Source: Hyphomonas sp. Mor2
GTDB taxonomy: Bacteria; Pseudomonadota; Alphaproteobacteria; Caulobacterales; Hyphomonadaceae
Assembly: GCF_001854405.1 (NCBI RefSeq)
Contig: NZ_CP017718.1
Coordinates: 1,488,001 to 1,552,000, forward strand
DNA length: 64,000 bases
Direction of reading: 5' to 3'
Below the pieces are notes generated by a model. It saw nothing but the letters and a program-made list of their open reading frames with translations, searched no databases and was not told the DNA's origin. The first letter of the stretch is position 1. Every line of letters begins with the position of its first letter. Both the position numbers and the translations under genes were made by a program. Shown here one piece after another: positions 18,921 through 28,596 of this stretch.

Positions 18921-20131
18921 GCTGTACGCTCCTGCTTCTGGCACTTCACTTCATCCAGAAGCGCGCCCGTCAATCTCTCAGCTTCGGCTTGTATTGCTAG
19001 AATCGCTTCCAAACTTTCGCAATCCTCACAAGACATTGGGCCACTCAGAAAACGCTCCAGGACCGTTTCCACAACCCAGCTTATGTCGAGGAAACCGCAT
19101 TGGCCCGCTAGAAATGCAGCTACAGCCCCTTCATTAGCGCAATTTAATGCGATGGGCGCACCATTTCCGACCCGCATCGCCTGTCGGGAGAGGTCAACCG
19201 CCGGAAATTTTGCGGCATCCAGCGCTTCAAAATCGAGTTGACTCAGGGCGACCAGATCAAGTCGATCAACCGGGGTCGGCTCCCGGCGTTCCGGCCAGGT
19301 AAGCGCATGCGCAATGGGAGTCCGCATATCCGGTACACCCATTTGAGCCAGGACCGATCCGTCTCGATAGGCGACCGCGGAATGCAGAATCGATTGGGGG
19401 TGCACCACGACCTCGATCTGGTCCTCTGGCATATCAAACAGGTAACACGCTTCGATCAGCTCCAGCCCCTTGTTGAACAGGGTGGCGCTATCGATCGAAA
19501 TCTTCTGTCCCATTTCCCACCGCGGATGCGCGAGGGCACGGCGCGGGGTAACCGTTTTCAGTTCTTCGCGGCTCGCCGTCCGGAACGGGCCACCGGATGC
19601 GGTCAGGATAATCCGTTCAACATCTTCGCGCCGCTCCATGACCTGAAACATCGCATTATGTTCAGAGTCGGTCGGCACGATCGCGACCTGGCGCTCCGCA
19701 GCGATCCGTTTTAGCAGCGGACCAGCGCATACCATGCTTTCCTTGTTCGCCAGCGCGACAGAATTTCCGGCTTCGATTGCGGCGAAGGTCGAAGGCAGTC
19801 CGGAAATGCCGACAATGGCGGCCAGCAATCGATCCACTGGTCGCCGCGCCGCGTCTTCAATCGCCTTGGCACCGCAAAGCACCTCCGTGGCCTGATCCGA
19901 CAATGCTTCTCGCACGCGTTGAAACTCAGAGTCTTCGGCAATGACGACGCATTTGGGTGAGAATTGACGGGCCTGCTCAATCAGCAATCCGGCGTTTCGA
20001 CCACCGGTCAGCGTATCGATCTCGAACACAGGTTCTGAGCCTTGCGCATTCGCGTGCGCGACCACCGACAATGCCGATGTTCCGATGGATCCGGTTGACC
20101 CCAGAATCGAGATGGTTCTAACGCCACTCAT
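18917..20131 (-). CDS. dxr: 1-deoxy-D-xylulose 5-phosphate reductoisomerase
   Basis: Dxr converts DXP to 2-C-methylerythritol 4-phosphate with NADPH, the second step of the MEP isoprenoid route. The protein has 404 residues from ATG 20131 (MSGVRTISILGSTGSIG, the NADPH-binding loop right at the N-terminus). The metal and substrate sites are VPTDSEHNAMFQ, LTASGGPFR and MGQKISIDSATLFNKGLELIEA; the first two carry the acidic ligands and the flexible loop. It overlaps cdsA by ATGA and rseP by GTGA. The route feeds UppS, which lies two genes upstream in the same series. Confidence 0.97.
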   Translation of the reverse strand: MSGVRTISILGSTGSIGTSALSVVAHANAQGSEPVFEIDTLTGGRNAGLLIEQARQFSPKCVVIAEDSEFQRVREALSDQATEVLCGAKAIEDAARRPVDRLLAAIVGISGLPSTFAAIEAGNSVALANKESMVCAGPLLKRIAAERQVAIVPTDSEHNAMFQVMERREDVERIILTASGGPFRTASREELKTVTPRRALAHPRWEMGQKISIDSATLFNKGLELIEACYLFDMPEDQIEVVVHPQSILHSAVAYRDGSVLAQMGVPDMRTPIAHALTWPERREPTPVDRLDLVALSQLDFEALDAAKFPAVDLSRQAMRVGNGAPIALNCANEGAVAAFLAGQCGFLDISWVVETVLERFLSGPMSCEDCESLEAILAIQAEAERLTGALLDEVKCQKQERTA

Positions 20132-20946
20132 AGGTCTAGCCCTAGTACGCGAAGGAAGCCCGGGGCAAACGAAAATGCCAGCACTGCGACGACACAAACC
20201 AGTCCCAGCCCATCGACACGGTCAAGTAAACCACCGTGTCCGGGAACAAACCCGCTGGAATCCTTGATGCCGTAGCGTCGCTTCATCGAGCTTTCAAACA
20301 TGTCGCCGCATTGGGCGACAAAAGAAATGAGCGCGCCCACCAGAACCCATGCGGTTGGTTCACCACCCGTCAGCCGGGCCGCCAGCAACCCACACGCAGC
20401 GCTGAACACGATCGCCCCCAACGCCCCACTCCACGTTTTGGACGGTGAATCGGAATGCAGAAGCGGACCGCGCAAAAGTCTGCCCGTGAAGTAAGCTGCG
20501 GAGTCGGATCCCCAGACAATGCCCATGAAAATCAGCGCCGCCGCAACGCCATCCCACGGCCCGTCGCGCAACAGGAACAGGCAGAGCGGCATGCCGGTGA
20601 CGTATAGGAGCCCAAAGCTCTCTGCGCCCCGCTTCGCCGACAAGGGGTGTGTGAAACTCGCGATCAGTATCGCCCCGAACAACGCCCAGACCGACCAGAG
20701 GGGGGCGCCAAATGCGGCCGGAATGAAGGGCAGTATGGCCAGGGTCACAAATGTTTTCATCGATGGCGAGGCCGTCATGCGAACCCACTCATAGGCCATC
20801 AGTGCGGCAAACACGCCGCAAGCGACCGCCAACCAGGCGCCGCCTGTCCAGACAACGAATAATCCGAAAGGAATCAGAACGATCGCAGACAGCAAACGCA
20901 GTCCAAGGTCGCCGAGTTGGCCGTCATGTTGCTTCTGGCGGACCAT
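20128..20946 (-). CDS. cdsA: Phosphatidate cytidylyltransferase
   Basis: CdsA makes CDP-diacylglycerol from phosphatidic acid and CTP, the branch point for phospholipids. The 272-residue protein is almost wholly hydrophobic, with about eight membrane helices. It carries the family signature near the C-terminus, KDSSGFVPGHGGLLDRVDGL. GSDSAAYFTGRLLR (catalytic Asp region) and SPSKTWSGALGAI also match. I place the start at ATG 20946, two bases after the uppS stop; a TTG at 20952 that overlaps uppS is an alternative. The stop overlaps dxr. Confidence 0.95.
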   Translation of the reverse strand: MVRQKQHDGQLGDLGLRLLSAIVLIPFGLFVVWTGGAWLAVACGVFAALMAYEWVRMTASPSMKTFVTLAILPFIPAAFGAPLWSVWALFGAILIASFTHPLSAKRGAESFGLLYVTGMPLCLFLLRDGPWDGVAAALIFMGIVWGSDSAAYFTGRLLRGPLLHSDSPSKTWSGALGAIVFSAACGLLAARLTGGEPTAWVLVGALISFVAQCGDMFESSMKRRYGIKDSSGFVPGHGGLLDRVDGLGLVCVVAVLAFSFAPGFLRVLGLDL

Positions 20947-20948
20947 GA

Positions 20949-21713
20949 TCAAGCGGCTCCGGTAGCCAATCCGCCAAACCGACGTTCGCGCTTCTGGAAC
21001 GTCTCTATTGCTTCAACCAGGTGTGCTTTCCCAAAGTCCGGCCACAACACGTCCATGAACACCAGTTCCGAATACGCGGCCTGCCAGATCAGGAAATTGC
21101 TCAATCGATACTCACCGCTCGTCCGAATGATCAGATCCGGGTCCGAGACATTGGATGTATCCAGAAATGACGAGAAGGCCTCTTCGCTGAGTTCGGCAGA
21201 TGATAATTTGCCATCGGCAATCGCTTGCGCGGCCTGGCCGACCGCACGCAGGATCTCTTCGCGTCCACCATAATTGAACGCGATACAGAGATTGAATTCG
21301 GTATTGTCTGCGGTCCTCGCTTCGGCCCGATCCACCAGCTCGTGAATGTCAGCTGGCAGGCCTTTACGTGTGCCGAGAATGCGGACACGCACCCCTTCCC
21401 GCGCCAGCCGCTCCAGGTCACGTTTCACATAGGATTTCAGCAAGCCGAACAGAGCGTTGACTTCAGACACCGGACGGCGCCAGTTCTCCGTCGAGAAGGA
21501 ATAGACGGTGAGCGTCTTCAGACCGACTTCCTGCGCGGCTTCAACCGTGCGCCGCAGCGCCTCTACGCCGCGCTCATGACCGACCGCCCGCGGCAGGTTT
21601 CGCGCCTTGGCCCAACGCCCATTGCCATCCATGATGATGGCAATGTGCTCGGGAAAGCTGTCGGCTGAAGGCCCGCCCTCCCCGGTCTGGGCAGCTGAAG
21701 GCGCGGAGGTCAA
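20949..21713 (-). CDS. uppS: Undecaprenyl diphosphate synthase (cis-prenyltransferase)
   Basis: UppS elongates farnesyl diphosphate to the C55 carrier lipid used for peptidoglycan and O-antigen. The 254-residue protein shows [30 protein letters not shown] (catalytic Asp and diphosphate loop), [14 protein letters not shown] and [29 protein letters not shown]. The start is TTG at 21713, overlapping the frr stop as TTGA; no ATG or GTG lies between it and the catalytic motif at a sensible place. About 20 low-complexity residues precede the domain. Coupling to frr and cdsA fits the conserved frr-uppS-cdsA order. Confidence 0.96.
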   Translation of the reverse strand: MTSAPSAAQTGEGGPSADSFPEHIAIIMDGNGRWAKARNLPRAVGHERGVEALRRTVEAAQEVGLKTLTVYSFSTENWRRPVSEVNALFGLLKSYVKRDLERLAREGVRVRILGTRKGLPADIHELVDRAEARTADNTEFNLCIAFNYGGREEILRAVGQAAQAIADGKLSSAELSEEAFSSFLDTSNVSDPDLIIRTSGEYRLSNFLIWQAAYSELVFMDVLWPDFGKAHLVEAIETFQKRERRFGGLATGAA

Positions 21714-22264
21714 ACCTGCATGATCTCCGCTTCTTTATTCTTCAGGGCGTCGTCGACCTTGCCGACAAAACTGTCCGTCAGTTTCTGGACCTCATCGGAC
21801 AGCGAGCGATGCTCGTCCTCACTGATGTCGCCATCCTTTTCCATTTTCTTGAGCGCGTCCATGCCATCGCGGCGGACATTGCGAACGGCCACGCGGGCAG
21901 CTTCGGCGTATTTGCCGGCCACCTTGGTCAACTCCACGCGGCGCTCCTCGTTGAGCGGCGGGATCGGGATGCGCAGGGTCTGCCCATCCACAACCGGATT
22001 GAGACCGAGACCGGATTCGCGAATGGCCTTGTCGGCAGCGCCTACCAGGCCCTTGTCCCAGATGTTCACGCCAATCATGCGCGCATCCATGACCGAAACG
22101 GAACCCACCTGATTGAGCGGCATCATCGAGCCATAGGCGGAGACCTGCACAGCATCCAGAAGGTTCACCGATGCCCGTCCGGTGCGCAATCCCTGCAATT
22201 CCGTCTGAAGAGAACTGATCGCGCCATCCATGCGGCGCTCGAGGTCTTTTTTGTCGTAACTCAT
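21710..22264 (-). CDS. frr: Ribosome recycling factor
   Basis: RRF, together with EF-G, splits post-termination ribosomes. The 184-residue protein has the standard length and the two-domain layout: three-helix bundle segments at both ends ([30 protein letters not shown] and [46 protein letters not shown]) and a small beta domain with [27 protein letters not shown]. It starts 10 bases after pyrH and is coupled to uppS by a TTGA overlap. The pyrH-frr pair is nearly universal. Confidence 0.97.
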   Translation of the reverse strand: MSYDKKDLERRMDGAISSLQTELQGLRTGRASVNLLDAVQVSAYGSMMPLNQVGSVSVMDARMIGVNIWDKGLVGAADKAIRESGLGLNPVVDGQTLRIPIPPLNEERRVELTKVAGKYAEAARVAVRNVRRDGMDALKKMEKDGDISEDEHRSLSDEVQKLTDSFVGKVDDALKNKEAEIMQV

Positions 22265-22274
22265 TTTCTTTCCC

Positions 22275-23015
22275 TCACGATGCGGAGATGACTGTACTCG
22301 GGCCCTGTCCGGTCAGGACATCCTGCAAAGCCCCTTTATTATGCAGGGAGAAAACCACAATCGGTATGTTTGTGTCACGCATAAGGCTGACCGCTGATGC
22401 GTCCATGACTTTCAGATTGCGCGCCAAGACGTCCTGATAGGTCAAGTGATCATAGCGTTCGGCATTTGGATCGGTCTTGGGATCGGCTGAATAGACGCCA
22501 TCCACCTGCGTGCCTTTCATCATTGCATCGCAGTGCATTTCAGCCGCCCGCAGGGCCGCACCGGTATCCGTCGTGAAGTATGGATTCCCGGTTCCTGCCG
22601 CAAAGATGACGACGCGGCCCTTCTCCATATGGCGAATGGCACGACGACGGATGAACGGCTCACAGACCTCATCCATACGGATCCCTGACTGGACGCGAGT
22701 CTGGACGCCAATGGATTCCAGCGCGCTTTGCATGGCCAGCGCATTCATGATCGTCGCCAGCATCCCCATGGAGTCGGCCTGGGAGCGCTCCATCCCCTGC
22801 GCGGCGCCCTTCATGCCGCGGAAGATGTTTCCGCCGCCAATCACTAGGCAAATCTCGACGCCGAGTTCGCGGGCGGCGGCGATTTCTTCTGCAAATCCGA
22901 GGCAGGTTGGCGTGTGGATGCCATACTCGGTCGGACCCATCAGGGCTTCACCGGAGATCTTCAACAAGACGCGTTTATACTTAAGGTCCCCCGAAGGTTC
23001 TGTTTCACCTGACAT
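22275..23015 (-). CDS. pyrH: UMP kinase
   Basis: PyrH phosphorylates UMP to UDP and belongs to the amino-acid-kinase fold, as a hexamer regulated by GTP and UTP. From ATG 23015 it has 246 residues ([27 protein letters not shown]). The nucleotide-binding glycine loop is [10 protein letters not shown] and the UMP pocket includes [19 protein letters not shown]. The C-terminal [23 protein letters not shown] is characteristic. It lies after the terminator-like hairpin that closes rpsB-tsf, so it may have its own promoter in 23016-23107 or depend on read-through. Confidence 0.97.
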   Translation of the reverse strand: MSGETEPSGDLKYKRVLLKISGEALMGPTEYGIHTPTCLGFAEEIAAARELGVEICLVIGGGNIFRGMKGAAQGMERSQADSMGMLATIMNALAMQSALESIGVQTRVQSGIRMDEVCEPFIRRRAIRHMEKGRVVIFAAGTGNPYFTTDTGAALRAAEMHCDAMMKGTQVDGVYSADPKTDPNAERYDHLTYQDVLARNLKVMDASAVSLMRDTNIPIVVFSLHNKGALQDVLTGQGPSTVISAS

Positions 23016-23052
23016 GACGCGTCTCCAATATCCCAAGAGGGCATAAAAGATT

Positions 23053-23079
23053 CCCGGCCACCTGTCATCGGTGGCCGGG
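23053..23079 (-). terminator. Hairpin terminator after tsf
   Basis: A perfect 10-base inverted repeat (CCCGGCCACC / GGTGGCCGGG) with a 7-base loop lies in the 92-base gap between tsf and pyrH. In the leftward direction of transcription it is followed by AATCTTTTAT, a weak U-tract. I read it as a partial intrinsic terminator for the rpsB-tsf transcript. It could also be an attenuating or processing hairpin ahead of pyrH, because the U-tract is short. Confidence 0.7.
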
Positions 23080-23107
23080 ACCCAAAAGCACTTATTTTTT
23101 TAAGGCC

Positions 23108-24007
23108 TTAAGCCTTGGTCATTGAGGCAACTTCGTCAGCGAAGTTGTCTTCTGCCTTTTCAATGCCGTCGCCGAGCTTGAACATGACGAAACCAGCCAG
23201 TTCAGCACCGCTGTCTGCGATGAACTGAGCAACGGTTTGATCAGGGTTCATGACGAATTGCTGCTCCACCAGGACGACTTCCTTGTAGAACTTCTTGATC
23301 CGGCCTTCGATCATCTTCTCGATGACGTTTGCTGGCTTGCCGCTTTGCTCGGCTTGCTCGGTCAGGACCTGCTTTTCGCGGGCGACCAGGTCCTGGTCGA
23401 GGTCCGCAACCGTTGCAGAAGCGGGCGACGTCGCCGCGACATGCATCGCAACTTTCTTGCCGGCTTCGGTCAGGTCGCCAGCGCCATTCAGGCCGACCAG
23501 AACACCGATCTTGCCCATGCCCGGTGCTTCGGCGCTGTGAATGTAGGCCGCGACAGAGTCTGCCTTGATCTGAGCCGCACGGCGCAGGGTCATGTTCTCG
23601 CCAATCGTGCCGACGAGGCGTTTGATCATGTCTTCAACCGATCCGTCACCGTCCGGCGCGCCAGCAGCGGCCAGCGCCTCAGTGGTGCCTTCCGTGGTCA
23701 GCGCGATCCCGGCAATGTCGCTGAGCGCTTTCTGGAAAGTTTCATTGCGGGCAACGAAGTCGGTTTCTGCGTTCAGCTCGACCACAGAACCCGTCTTGCC
23801 ATCGTCAGAAACGACAGCCGCGACGAGGCCATCAGCCGCGGTGCGTCCAGACTTCTTGGCCGCCTTGGACAGGCCTTTTGCGCGCAACCAGTCGATTGCG
23901 GCTTCGACGTCGCCATCATTCTCGACGAGCGCCTTTTTTGCATCCATCATACCTGCGCCAGTCTTGTCACGCAGATCCTTGACGAGGGCAGCAGTGATTT
24001 GAGCCAT
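23108..24007 (-). CDS. tsf: Translation elongation factor Ts
   Basis: EF-Ts is the nucleotide exchange factor of EF-Tu. From ATG 24007 the protein has 299 residues and begins [45 protein letters not shown], the UBA-like N-terminal domain with the TGAGMMDCK-type motif (here K-A-L follows). The core carries [16 protein letters not shown], the EF-Tu contact loop, and the C-terminal module is complete. It is the second gene of rpsB-tsf, with a 33-base gap after rpsB. A strong hairpin follows it. Confidence 0.97.
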   Translation of the reverse strand: MAQITAALVKDLRDKTGAGMMDAKKALVENDGDVEAAIDWLRAKGLSKAAKKSGRTAADGLVAAVVSDDGKTGSVVELNAETDFVARNETFQKALSDIAGIALTTEGTTEALAAAGAPDGDGSVEDMIKRLVGTIGENMTLRRAAQIKADSVAAYIHSAEAPGMGKIGVLVGLNGAGDLTEAGKKVAMHVAATSPASATVADLDQDLVAREKQVLTEQAEQSGKPANVIEKMIEGRIKKFYKEVVLVEQQFVMNPDQTVAQFIADSGAELAGFVMFKLGDGIEKAEDNFADEVASMTKA

Positions 24008-24040
24008 CCTGGTCTTCCTTCTGTTCAAACCTGTGTTTGT

Positions 24041-24865
24041 TTAAGCTTCAGTCTTGTCTTCTGAAGCCTCTTCGGTTGCGGCTTCTTCTTCAGCCGCATC
24101 AGCGGCAGCAATATCCGCTTCCACCATCGCTTCGACGTCTTCTGCTTCGCCGAGATCAATGCCGAGACCCGCAGACGATTCTGCCAGGCCATCCAGTACG
24201 GCATCCGCAACCAGGTTGCAGTAGAGCGAAATCGCACGCGCCGCGTCATCATTGCCCGGGAACGGGAAGTCCGCATCGTCCGGATCGCAGTTTGTATCCA
24301 CCACAGCGACAACCGGAATACCGAGCTTGCGAGCTTCCTTGATCGCGATGGCTTCCTTGTTCGTGTCGACGACAAAGATCAGGTCTGGCAGGCCGCCCAT
24401 ATTGGCGATACCGCCCAACGCCTTGTCCAGCTTTTCACGGTCACGCTCCAGGTTCAGGAGCTCTTTCTTGGTCAGACCCGAAGTTTCTTTGTCGCCCAGG
24501 GTCTCCTCGAGCTCGCGCAGGCGCTTGATCGAGTTGGAAACAGTCGACCAGTTTGTCAGCGTGCCGCCGAGCCAACGGTGGTTCATGTAATACTGTGCAC
24601 AGCGCTGTGCGGCTTCGGCGACCGGTTGAGCCGCCTGGCGCTTCGTACCGACGAACAGAACTCGTCCACCTTTGGCGACCGTGTCACGCACCTTAACCAG
24701 GGACTGGTGCAGCAATGGAACGGTGGTCGACAGATCCATAATGTGAATGCCAGAACGCGCGCCATAGATGAATTGCTTCATCTTGGGGTTCCAGCGGTGT
24801 GTTTGGTGACCAAAGTGAACGCCAGCTTCGAGCAGTTCACGCATTGTGAATTCAGGCAATGCCAT
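24041..24865 (-). CDS. rpsB: 30S ribosomal protein S2
   Basis: S2 binds the 30S head and is needed for S1 binding. From ATG 24865 the protein has 274 residues, beginning [29 protein letters not shown], with [18 protein letters not shown]-type and [13 protein letters not shown] segments typical of S2. The C-terminal 45 residues form an acidic Ala/Glu-rich tail ([20 protein letters not shown]...), an extension often seen in alphaproteobacteria but absent from E. coli S2. The 149-base gap upstream contains a candidate promoter. It heads rpsB-tsf. Confidence 0.97.
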   Translation of the reverse strand: MALPEFTMRELLEAGVHFGHQTHRWNPKMKQFIYGARSGIHIMDLSTTVPLLHQSLVKVRDTVAKGGRVLFVGTKRQAAQPVAEAAQRCAQYYMNHRWLGGTLTNWSTVSNSIKRLRELEETLGDKETSGLTKKELLNLERDREKLDKALGGIANMGGLPDLIFVVDTNKEAIAIKEARKLGIPVVAVVDTNCDPDDADFPFPGNDDAARAISLYCNLVADAVLDGLAESSAGLGIDLGEAEDVEAMVEADIAAADAAEEEAATEEASEDKTEA

Positions 24866-24962
24866 CTTGATTTTCCTCATCCGGTTGACCGGCATGATCC
24901 CTATCGAGCCTCACTGGAGGACCGACACCGGAAGGACCACGCATCGGGGGTTATGGCGCGGG

Positions 24963-24990
24963 TCTATACACGAATAGACGCGGCGCGCAA
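24963..24990 (-). promoter_or_regulatory. Candidate sigma-70-type promoter for rpsB-tsf
   Basis: On the minus strand TTGCGC is followed after 16 bases by TATAGA, which gives a leader of about 90 bases before the rpsB ATG. The -10 region lies inside a small inverted repeat (GTCTAT / ATAGAC). The leader also holds a short hairpin CCGGT-CA-ACCGG, which could take part in S2 feedback. This is a pattern match only. Confidence 0.35.
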
Positions 24991-25014
24991 CCATACAGTT
25001 CAGATTGCAATCAT

Positions 25015-28000
25015 TCAGGCCGCTTCATGGTCGACGCGGGCCACGCCGGGGGCGGTTTTGAGGGCGCGCAGCGCCTCGATTCCGGTTGGATACGTGTCGG
25101 GCAATCTCAGCGTCACCACGCGGCCATCCTCGATCGGCATGCGCACGAAGATTTCACCGCGATCCTGGCCTGAGGCCCCTTTCAATCGGGCCGCAATCGC
25201 TGCGAGGCCGGACACGTCCGCGCCTTTCTCCATCTTGACCGAGAGCGCCGGTGCTTTCTTGGCGATCCGGGCCTGTTCAATCGCTTGAACACGGCGGGCG
25301 GAGAGGCGAATCTCATCATCGCGTCGGCGGACTTCTGTCAGAATAACCACGGCTGATCCCGGCTCCAGCTGATCGCGGACATCAGCGAGCAATTCCGGCA
25401 TAACCATCAGCTCCACTTCGCCTGTTGGGTCAGACAGAGTCAGGAAGGCAAACTTGCCACCATTGCGCGCGGGTTTCTCGACCCGGCGACGGACGACGCC
25501 AATCAATTCCATAGGGCGCCCATCGACCGCGGACTCTTCGATATTCATCGCATACGTAATGCGCCCGTCTTCAAGACTATCGAGAATATCGTCGAGTGGA
25601 TGGCCCGAGAAGTAGAAGCCAATCGCGGCAAATTCCTGATCCAGCTTTTCCTGCATGTTCCACGCGGCAGCCTTAGGCAAGTCCGTCCGCATGGCAGGTT
25701 CAGCATCTCCGAACAGGCCGCCCTGCCCGCCCGCACGATCCTCTGCCGAGGCGGCACAAGCCGACGCGAGCATCGGCGCGGATTTCAGCGCCCTTGCCCG
25801 ATTGGGCTCCAATTGATCGAACGCCCCCGCTTTGGAGAGCTGCTCGAAGCATTTCTTGTTGATGTCTTTGGGATCAACGCGCTCTGCAAGATCGTGCAGA
25901 CATTGATATTGCCCGTTCGCTTCGCGCTCTACCACCAGATGCTTCATCGCCTCTGGCCCGACGCCTTTGAGCGCGCCCAGGGCGTAAACGATTGAATCGC
26001 CGCGGACATCGAAATCTGCCGTAGACTCATTCACGTTCGGCGCGACCACCGGGATTTTCAGACGGCGCGCCTCCTGGAAGAAGGCCGCAAGCTTGTCTGT
26101 ATTATGCAGATCGAGGCTCATCGAAGCCGCAAGGAAAGCGACCGGAAAATGGCGTTTCAAATAGGCTGTATGATAACCGATCAGCGCATACGCGGCGGCG
26201 TGCGATTTGTTGAATCCATAGCCGGCGAACTTTTCCATCGTATCGAAAATGTCATTGGCCAGCGGCGCTTCGATCGCCTTCAGCTCCTTCGCGCCCTCCA
26301 GGAAGCGTTGGCGCTGGGCGACCATTTCTTCGATCTTTTTCTTACCCATGGCGCGGCGGAGCAGATCGGCTTCACCGAGCGAATAGCCGGCAATCTCCTG
26401 GGCCATCCGCATCACCTGTTCCTGATAGACCGGAACACCATAGGTGGCCTGCAGGATCGGTTCGAGGTCGGGGTGTTGATACTTGATCTGGTTCGGGTCG
26501 TCCTTCCCGGCCACATAGACCGGAATATTGTCCATCGGACCCGGGCGATACAGCGAGATGATGGCGATCACGTCCTCGAGATTGCCCGGCCGCACCTTGC
26601 GCAGCGTATCACGCATGCCCTGGCCTTCGAGCTGGAACACGCCCAGCGTCTCCCCCGATGCCATCAGCTCGTAGGTCTCGGCATCATCGAGACTGTGCCA
26701 TTCCGGCCCGACATCCTGTCCGTCCCGGCGGATGAATTTCAGCGCCCGATCGATCACAGTCAGCGTCTTCAGACCCAGAAAGTCGAACTTTACCAGCCCC
26801 GCTGATTCCGCCCATTTCATATTGAACTGGGTGGCCGGCAGGTCGGCGCGGGGGTCATTATAGAGCGGCACCAGCTCGGTCAGCGGCCGGTCGCCGATGA
26901 CCACACCAGCGGCGTGCGTCCCGGCATTGCGATACATGCCTTCCAGCGCCAGCGCGGTATCGAGCAGCTCGCCGACGCGGGGATCGCGGCTGATCTCTTC
27001 ATCAAACTTCGGCTCGTCCTCGATCGCCTCGGACAGTTTCGGCGGCTTGGCCGGATTGAACGGAATCAGCTTGGCGAGCCGGTCGACCTGGCCATAAGGC
27101 ATCTGCATCACGCGCCCGACATCGCGCACCACAGCCTTGGCCTGCAGCGTCCCGAACGTGATGATCATGGCGACGGATTCGGCCCCATACTTGTCGCGCA
27201 CATAGCGGATCACTTCACCGCGTCGCTCCTGACAGAAGTCGATATCGAAGTCGGGCATCGAGACGCGTTCCGGGTTGAGGAAGCGCTCGAACAGCAAGTC
27301 GAAACGGAGCGGATCGAGATCGGTAATGGTCAGCACCCAGGCGACCAGAGAGCCCGCGCCAGAGCCCCGGCCCGGGCCGACTGGAATGCCTTGTTCCTTG
27401 GACCATTTGATGAAATCCGCAACGATCAGGAAGTAGCCCGGAAAGCCCATGCCTTCGATGATGCCGAGCTCATAATCGAGTCGTTCGAAATAGGTCTCGC
27501 GGCTGGCATAGAGTTTCGGCGCCGCCTCCAGGCGGGCCTCAAGACCAGCCTTGGCCTGGAGCTTCAACTCGTCAATTTCCGAGCGTGACCCATCGCCAAA
27601 ATTGGGCAGGATCGGGTTGCGCTTGACCGAGCGCACGCCGCAACGCCGGGCAATTTCTGCTGTCGTTTCAATCGCTTCGGGCAGGTCCGCGAACAGGGCT
27701 TGCATCTCGGCTTCGGTCTTGAGATATTGCTGCCCCTGAACCTGCGGGCGGTCTTCCTGGCCAAGATAGGCGCCATTGGCGATGCACATCATGGCATCAT
27801 GCGCCCCGGCATCTTCGGCTTTCATGAAGCGGGCATCATGGGTGGCGACGATGGGCAGGTTCAGCTCATAAGCGAGGTCCAGAAGTCCCGGTTCTGATTG
27901 AATTTCTTCGGGCGCGCCGTGGCGGGTAATCTCAACATAGCAGCGCCCTGGGAACTGCGCCGAGAGCTGCTGCAGCGCGGCTCTGGCCTCGGCCATCTTG

Positions 28001-28434
28001 CCCCGCTGGATCAGCCGCGCGACCTCACCTTCGGCGCCGCCAGTCAGGACGATCAAGCCGTCTGTCTTCTCTTCCAGATAGCGTTTGTGAATGCGCGGAA
28101 CACCATCCTCAGCATCGAGATAGGCATAGGAGGACAGCGCCATAAGTCGCTGATATCCAACCTCATTTTGCGCATATAGAGAGAGCCGCGTGATGGTTTC
28201 CTGATGCGCCCCGTCGGTGACGTCGAAGCACACCGCCATGATGGGCTGGACCCCTGCCTCGGCCAGGCTTTCGGACAATTCCAGCGCCCCGAACATGTTG
28301 TTGCGGTCCGTCACGGCGACTGCGGGCATGCTTTGCTCGACGCACCACTTGGTCAGGCTTTTTGTGCCGATCATGCTCTCCAGCAAGGAGAAAGAGGTGC
28401 GGATTGCGAGATGAATGAACGGGGATTGACCCAC
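25015..28434 (-). CDS. dnaE: DNA polymerase III alpha subunit
   Basis: DnaE is the replicative polymerase. The 1139-residue chain starts at GTG 28434 (GQSPFIHLAIRTSFSLLESMIG), the PHP domain, with AVAVTDRNNMFGALEL. The C-family palm carries VGPGRGSGAGSLVAWVL and PDFDIDFCQERRGEVIRYV with the catalytic aspartates, and later YRPGPMDNIPVYVAGK. A helix-hairpin-helix region precedes the C-terminal OB fold (MELIGVVRRRVEKPARNGGKFAFLTLSDPTGEVELMVMPE). Length and motifs match DnaE1 rather than the mutagenic DnaE2. It is a single gene between lolD and rpsB. Confidence 0.97.
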   Translation of the reverse strand: MGQSPFIHLAIRTSFSLLESMIGTKSLTKWCVEQSMPAVAVTDRNNMFGALELSESLAEAGVQPIMAVCFDVTDGAHQETITRLSLYAQNEVGYQRLMALSSYAYLDAEDGVPRIHKRYLEEKTDGLIVLTGGAEGEVARLIQRGKMAEARAALQQLSAQFPGRCYVEITRHGAPEEIQSEPGLLDLAYELNLPIVATHDARFMKAEDAGAHDAMMCIANGAYLGQEDRPQVQGQQYLKTEAEMQALFADLPEAIETTAEIARRCGVRSVKRNPILPNFGDGSRSEIDELKLQAKAGLEARLEAAPKLYASRETYFERLDYELGIIEGMGFPGYFLIVADFIKWSKEQGIPVGPGRGSGAGSLVAWVLTITDLDPLRFDLLFERFLNPERVSMPDFDIDFCQERRGEVIRYVRDKYGAESVAMIITFGTLQAKAVVRDVGRVMQMPYGQVDRLAKLIPFNPAKPPKLSEAIEDEPKFDEEISRDPRVGELLDTALALEGMYRNAGTHAAGVVIGDRPLTELVPLYNDPRADLPATQFNMKWAESAGLVKFDFLGLKTLTVIDRALKFIRRDGQDVGPEWHSLDDAETYELMASGETLGVFQLEGQGMRDTLRKVRPGNLEDVIAIISLYRPGPMDNIPVYVAGKDDPNQIKYQHPDLEPILQATYGVPVYQEQVMRMAQEIAGYSLGEADLLRRAMGKKKIEEMVAQRQRFLEGAKELKAIEAPLANDIFDTMEKFAGYGFNKSHAAAYALIGYHTAYLKRHFPVAFLAASMSLDLHNTDKLAAFFQEARRLKIPVVAPNVNESTADFDVRGDSIVYALGALKGVGPEAMKHLVVEREANGQYQCLHDLAERVDPKDINKKCFEQLSKAGAFDQLEPNRARALKSAPMLASACAASAEDRAGGQGGLFGDAEPAMRTDLPKAAAWNMQEKLDQEFAAIGFYFSGHPLDDILDSLEDGRITYAMNIEESAVDGRPMELIGVVRRRVEKPARNGGKFAFLTLSDPTGEVELMVMPELLADVRDQLEPGSAVVILTEVRRRDDEIRLSARRVQAIEQARIAKKAPALSVKMEKGADVSGLAAIAARLKGASGQDRGEIFVRMPIEDGRVVTLRLPDTYPTGIEALRALKTAPGVARVDHEAA

Positions 28435-28455
28435 GGCAATGCCTCACTTTCTGGT

Positions 28456-28485
28456 TCGCACAAACTCGCTGAAACTTGCGCAAAC
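28456..28485 (-). repeat. Three tandem 10-base repeats upstream of dnaE
   Basis: Three adjoining decamers, TCGCACAAAC, TCGCTGAAAC and TTGCGCAAAC (plus-strand reading), share the pattern TYGC-N2-AAAC and lie 22 bases upstream of the dnaE GTG. The third, extended to GCGCAAACACGAC (28478-28490), recurs exactly at 28510-28522, 32 bases away. Helical spacing of about one turn suggests binding of an oligomeric regulator. No known operator matches that I can name. Confidence 0.5.
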
Positions 28486-28596
28486 ACGACTCTGCTGCGA
28501 TTCGAGGGGGCGCAAACACGACGATTCCTTGCCGCCTTGTGCCACCCTTACGCATCCTCTGGCTTATCAAAAATTCAAAAAGAACAAAAGCGGAAC

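Noticed and set aside
25015-28434. dnaE as the SOS-mutagenic DnaE2
   Set aside because: No imuA/imuB partners are nearby, there is no near-consensus SOS box in the leader, and length with complete C-terminal OB fold and position next to lolD match DnaE1.
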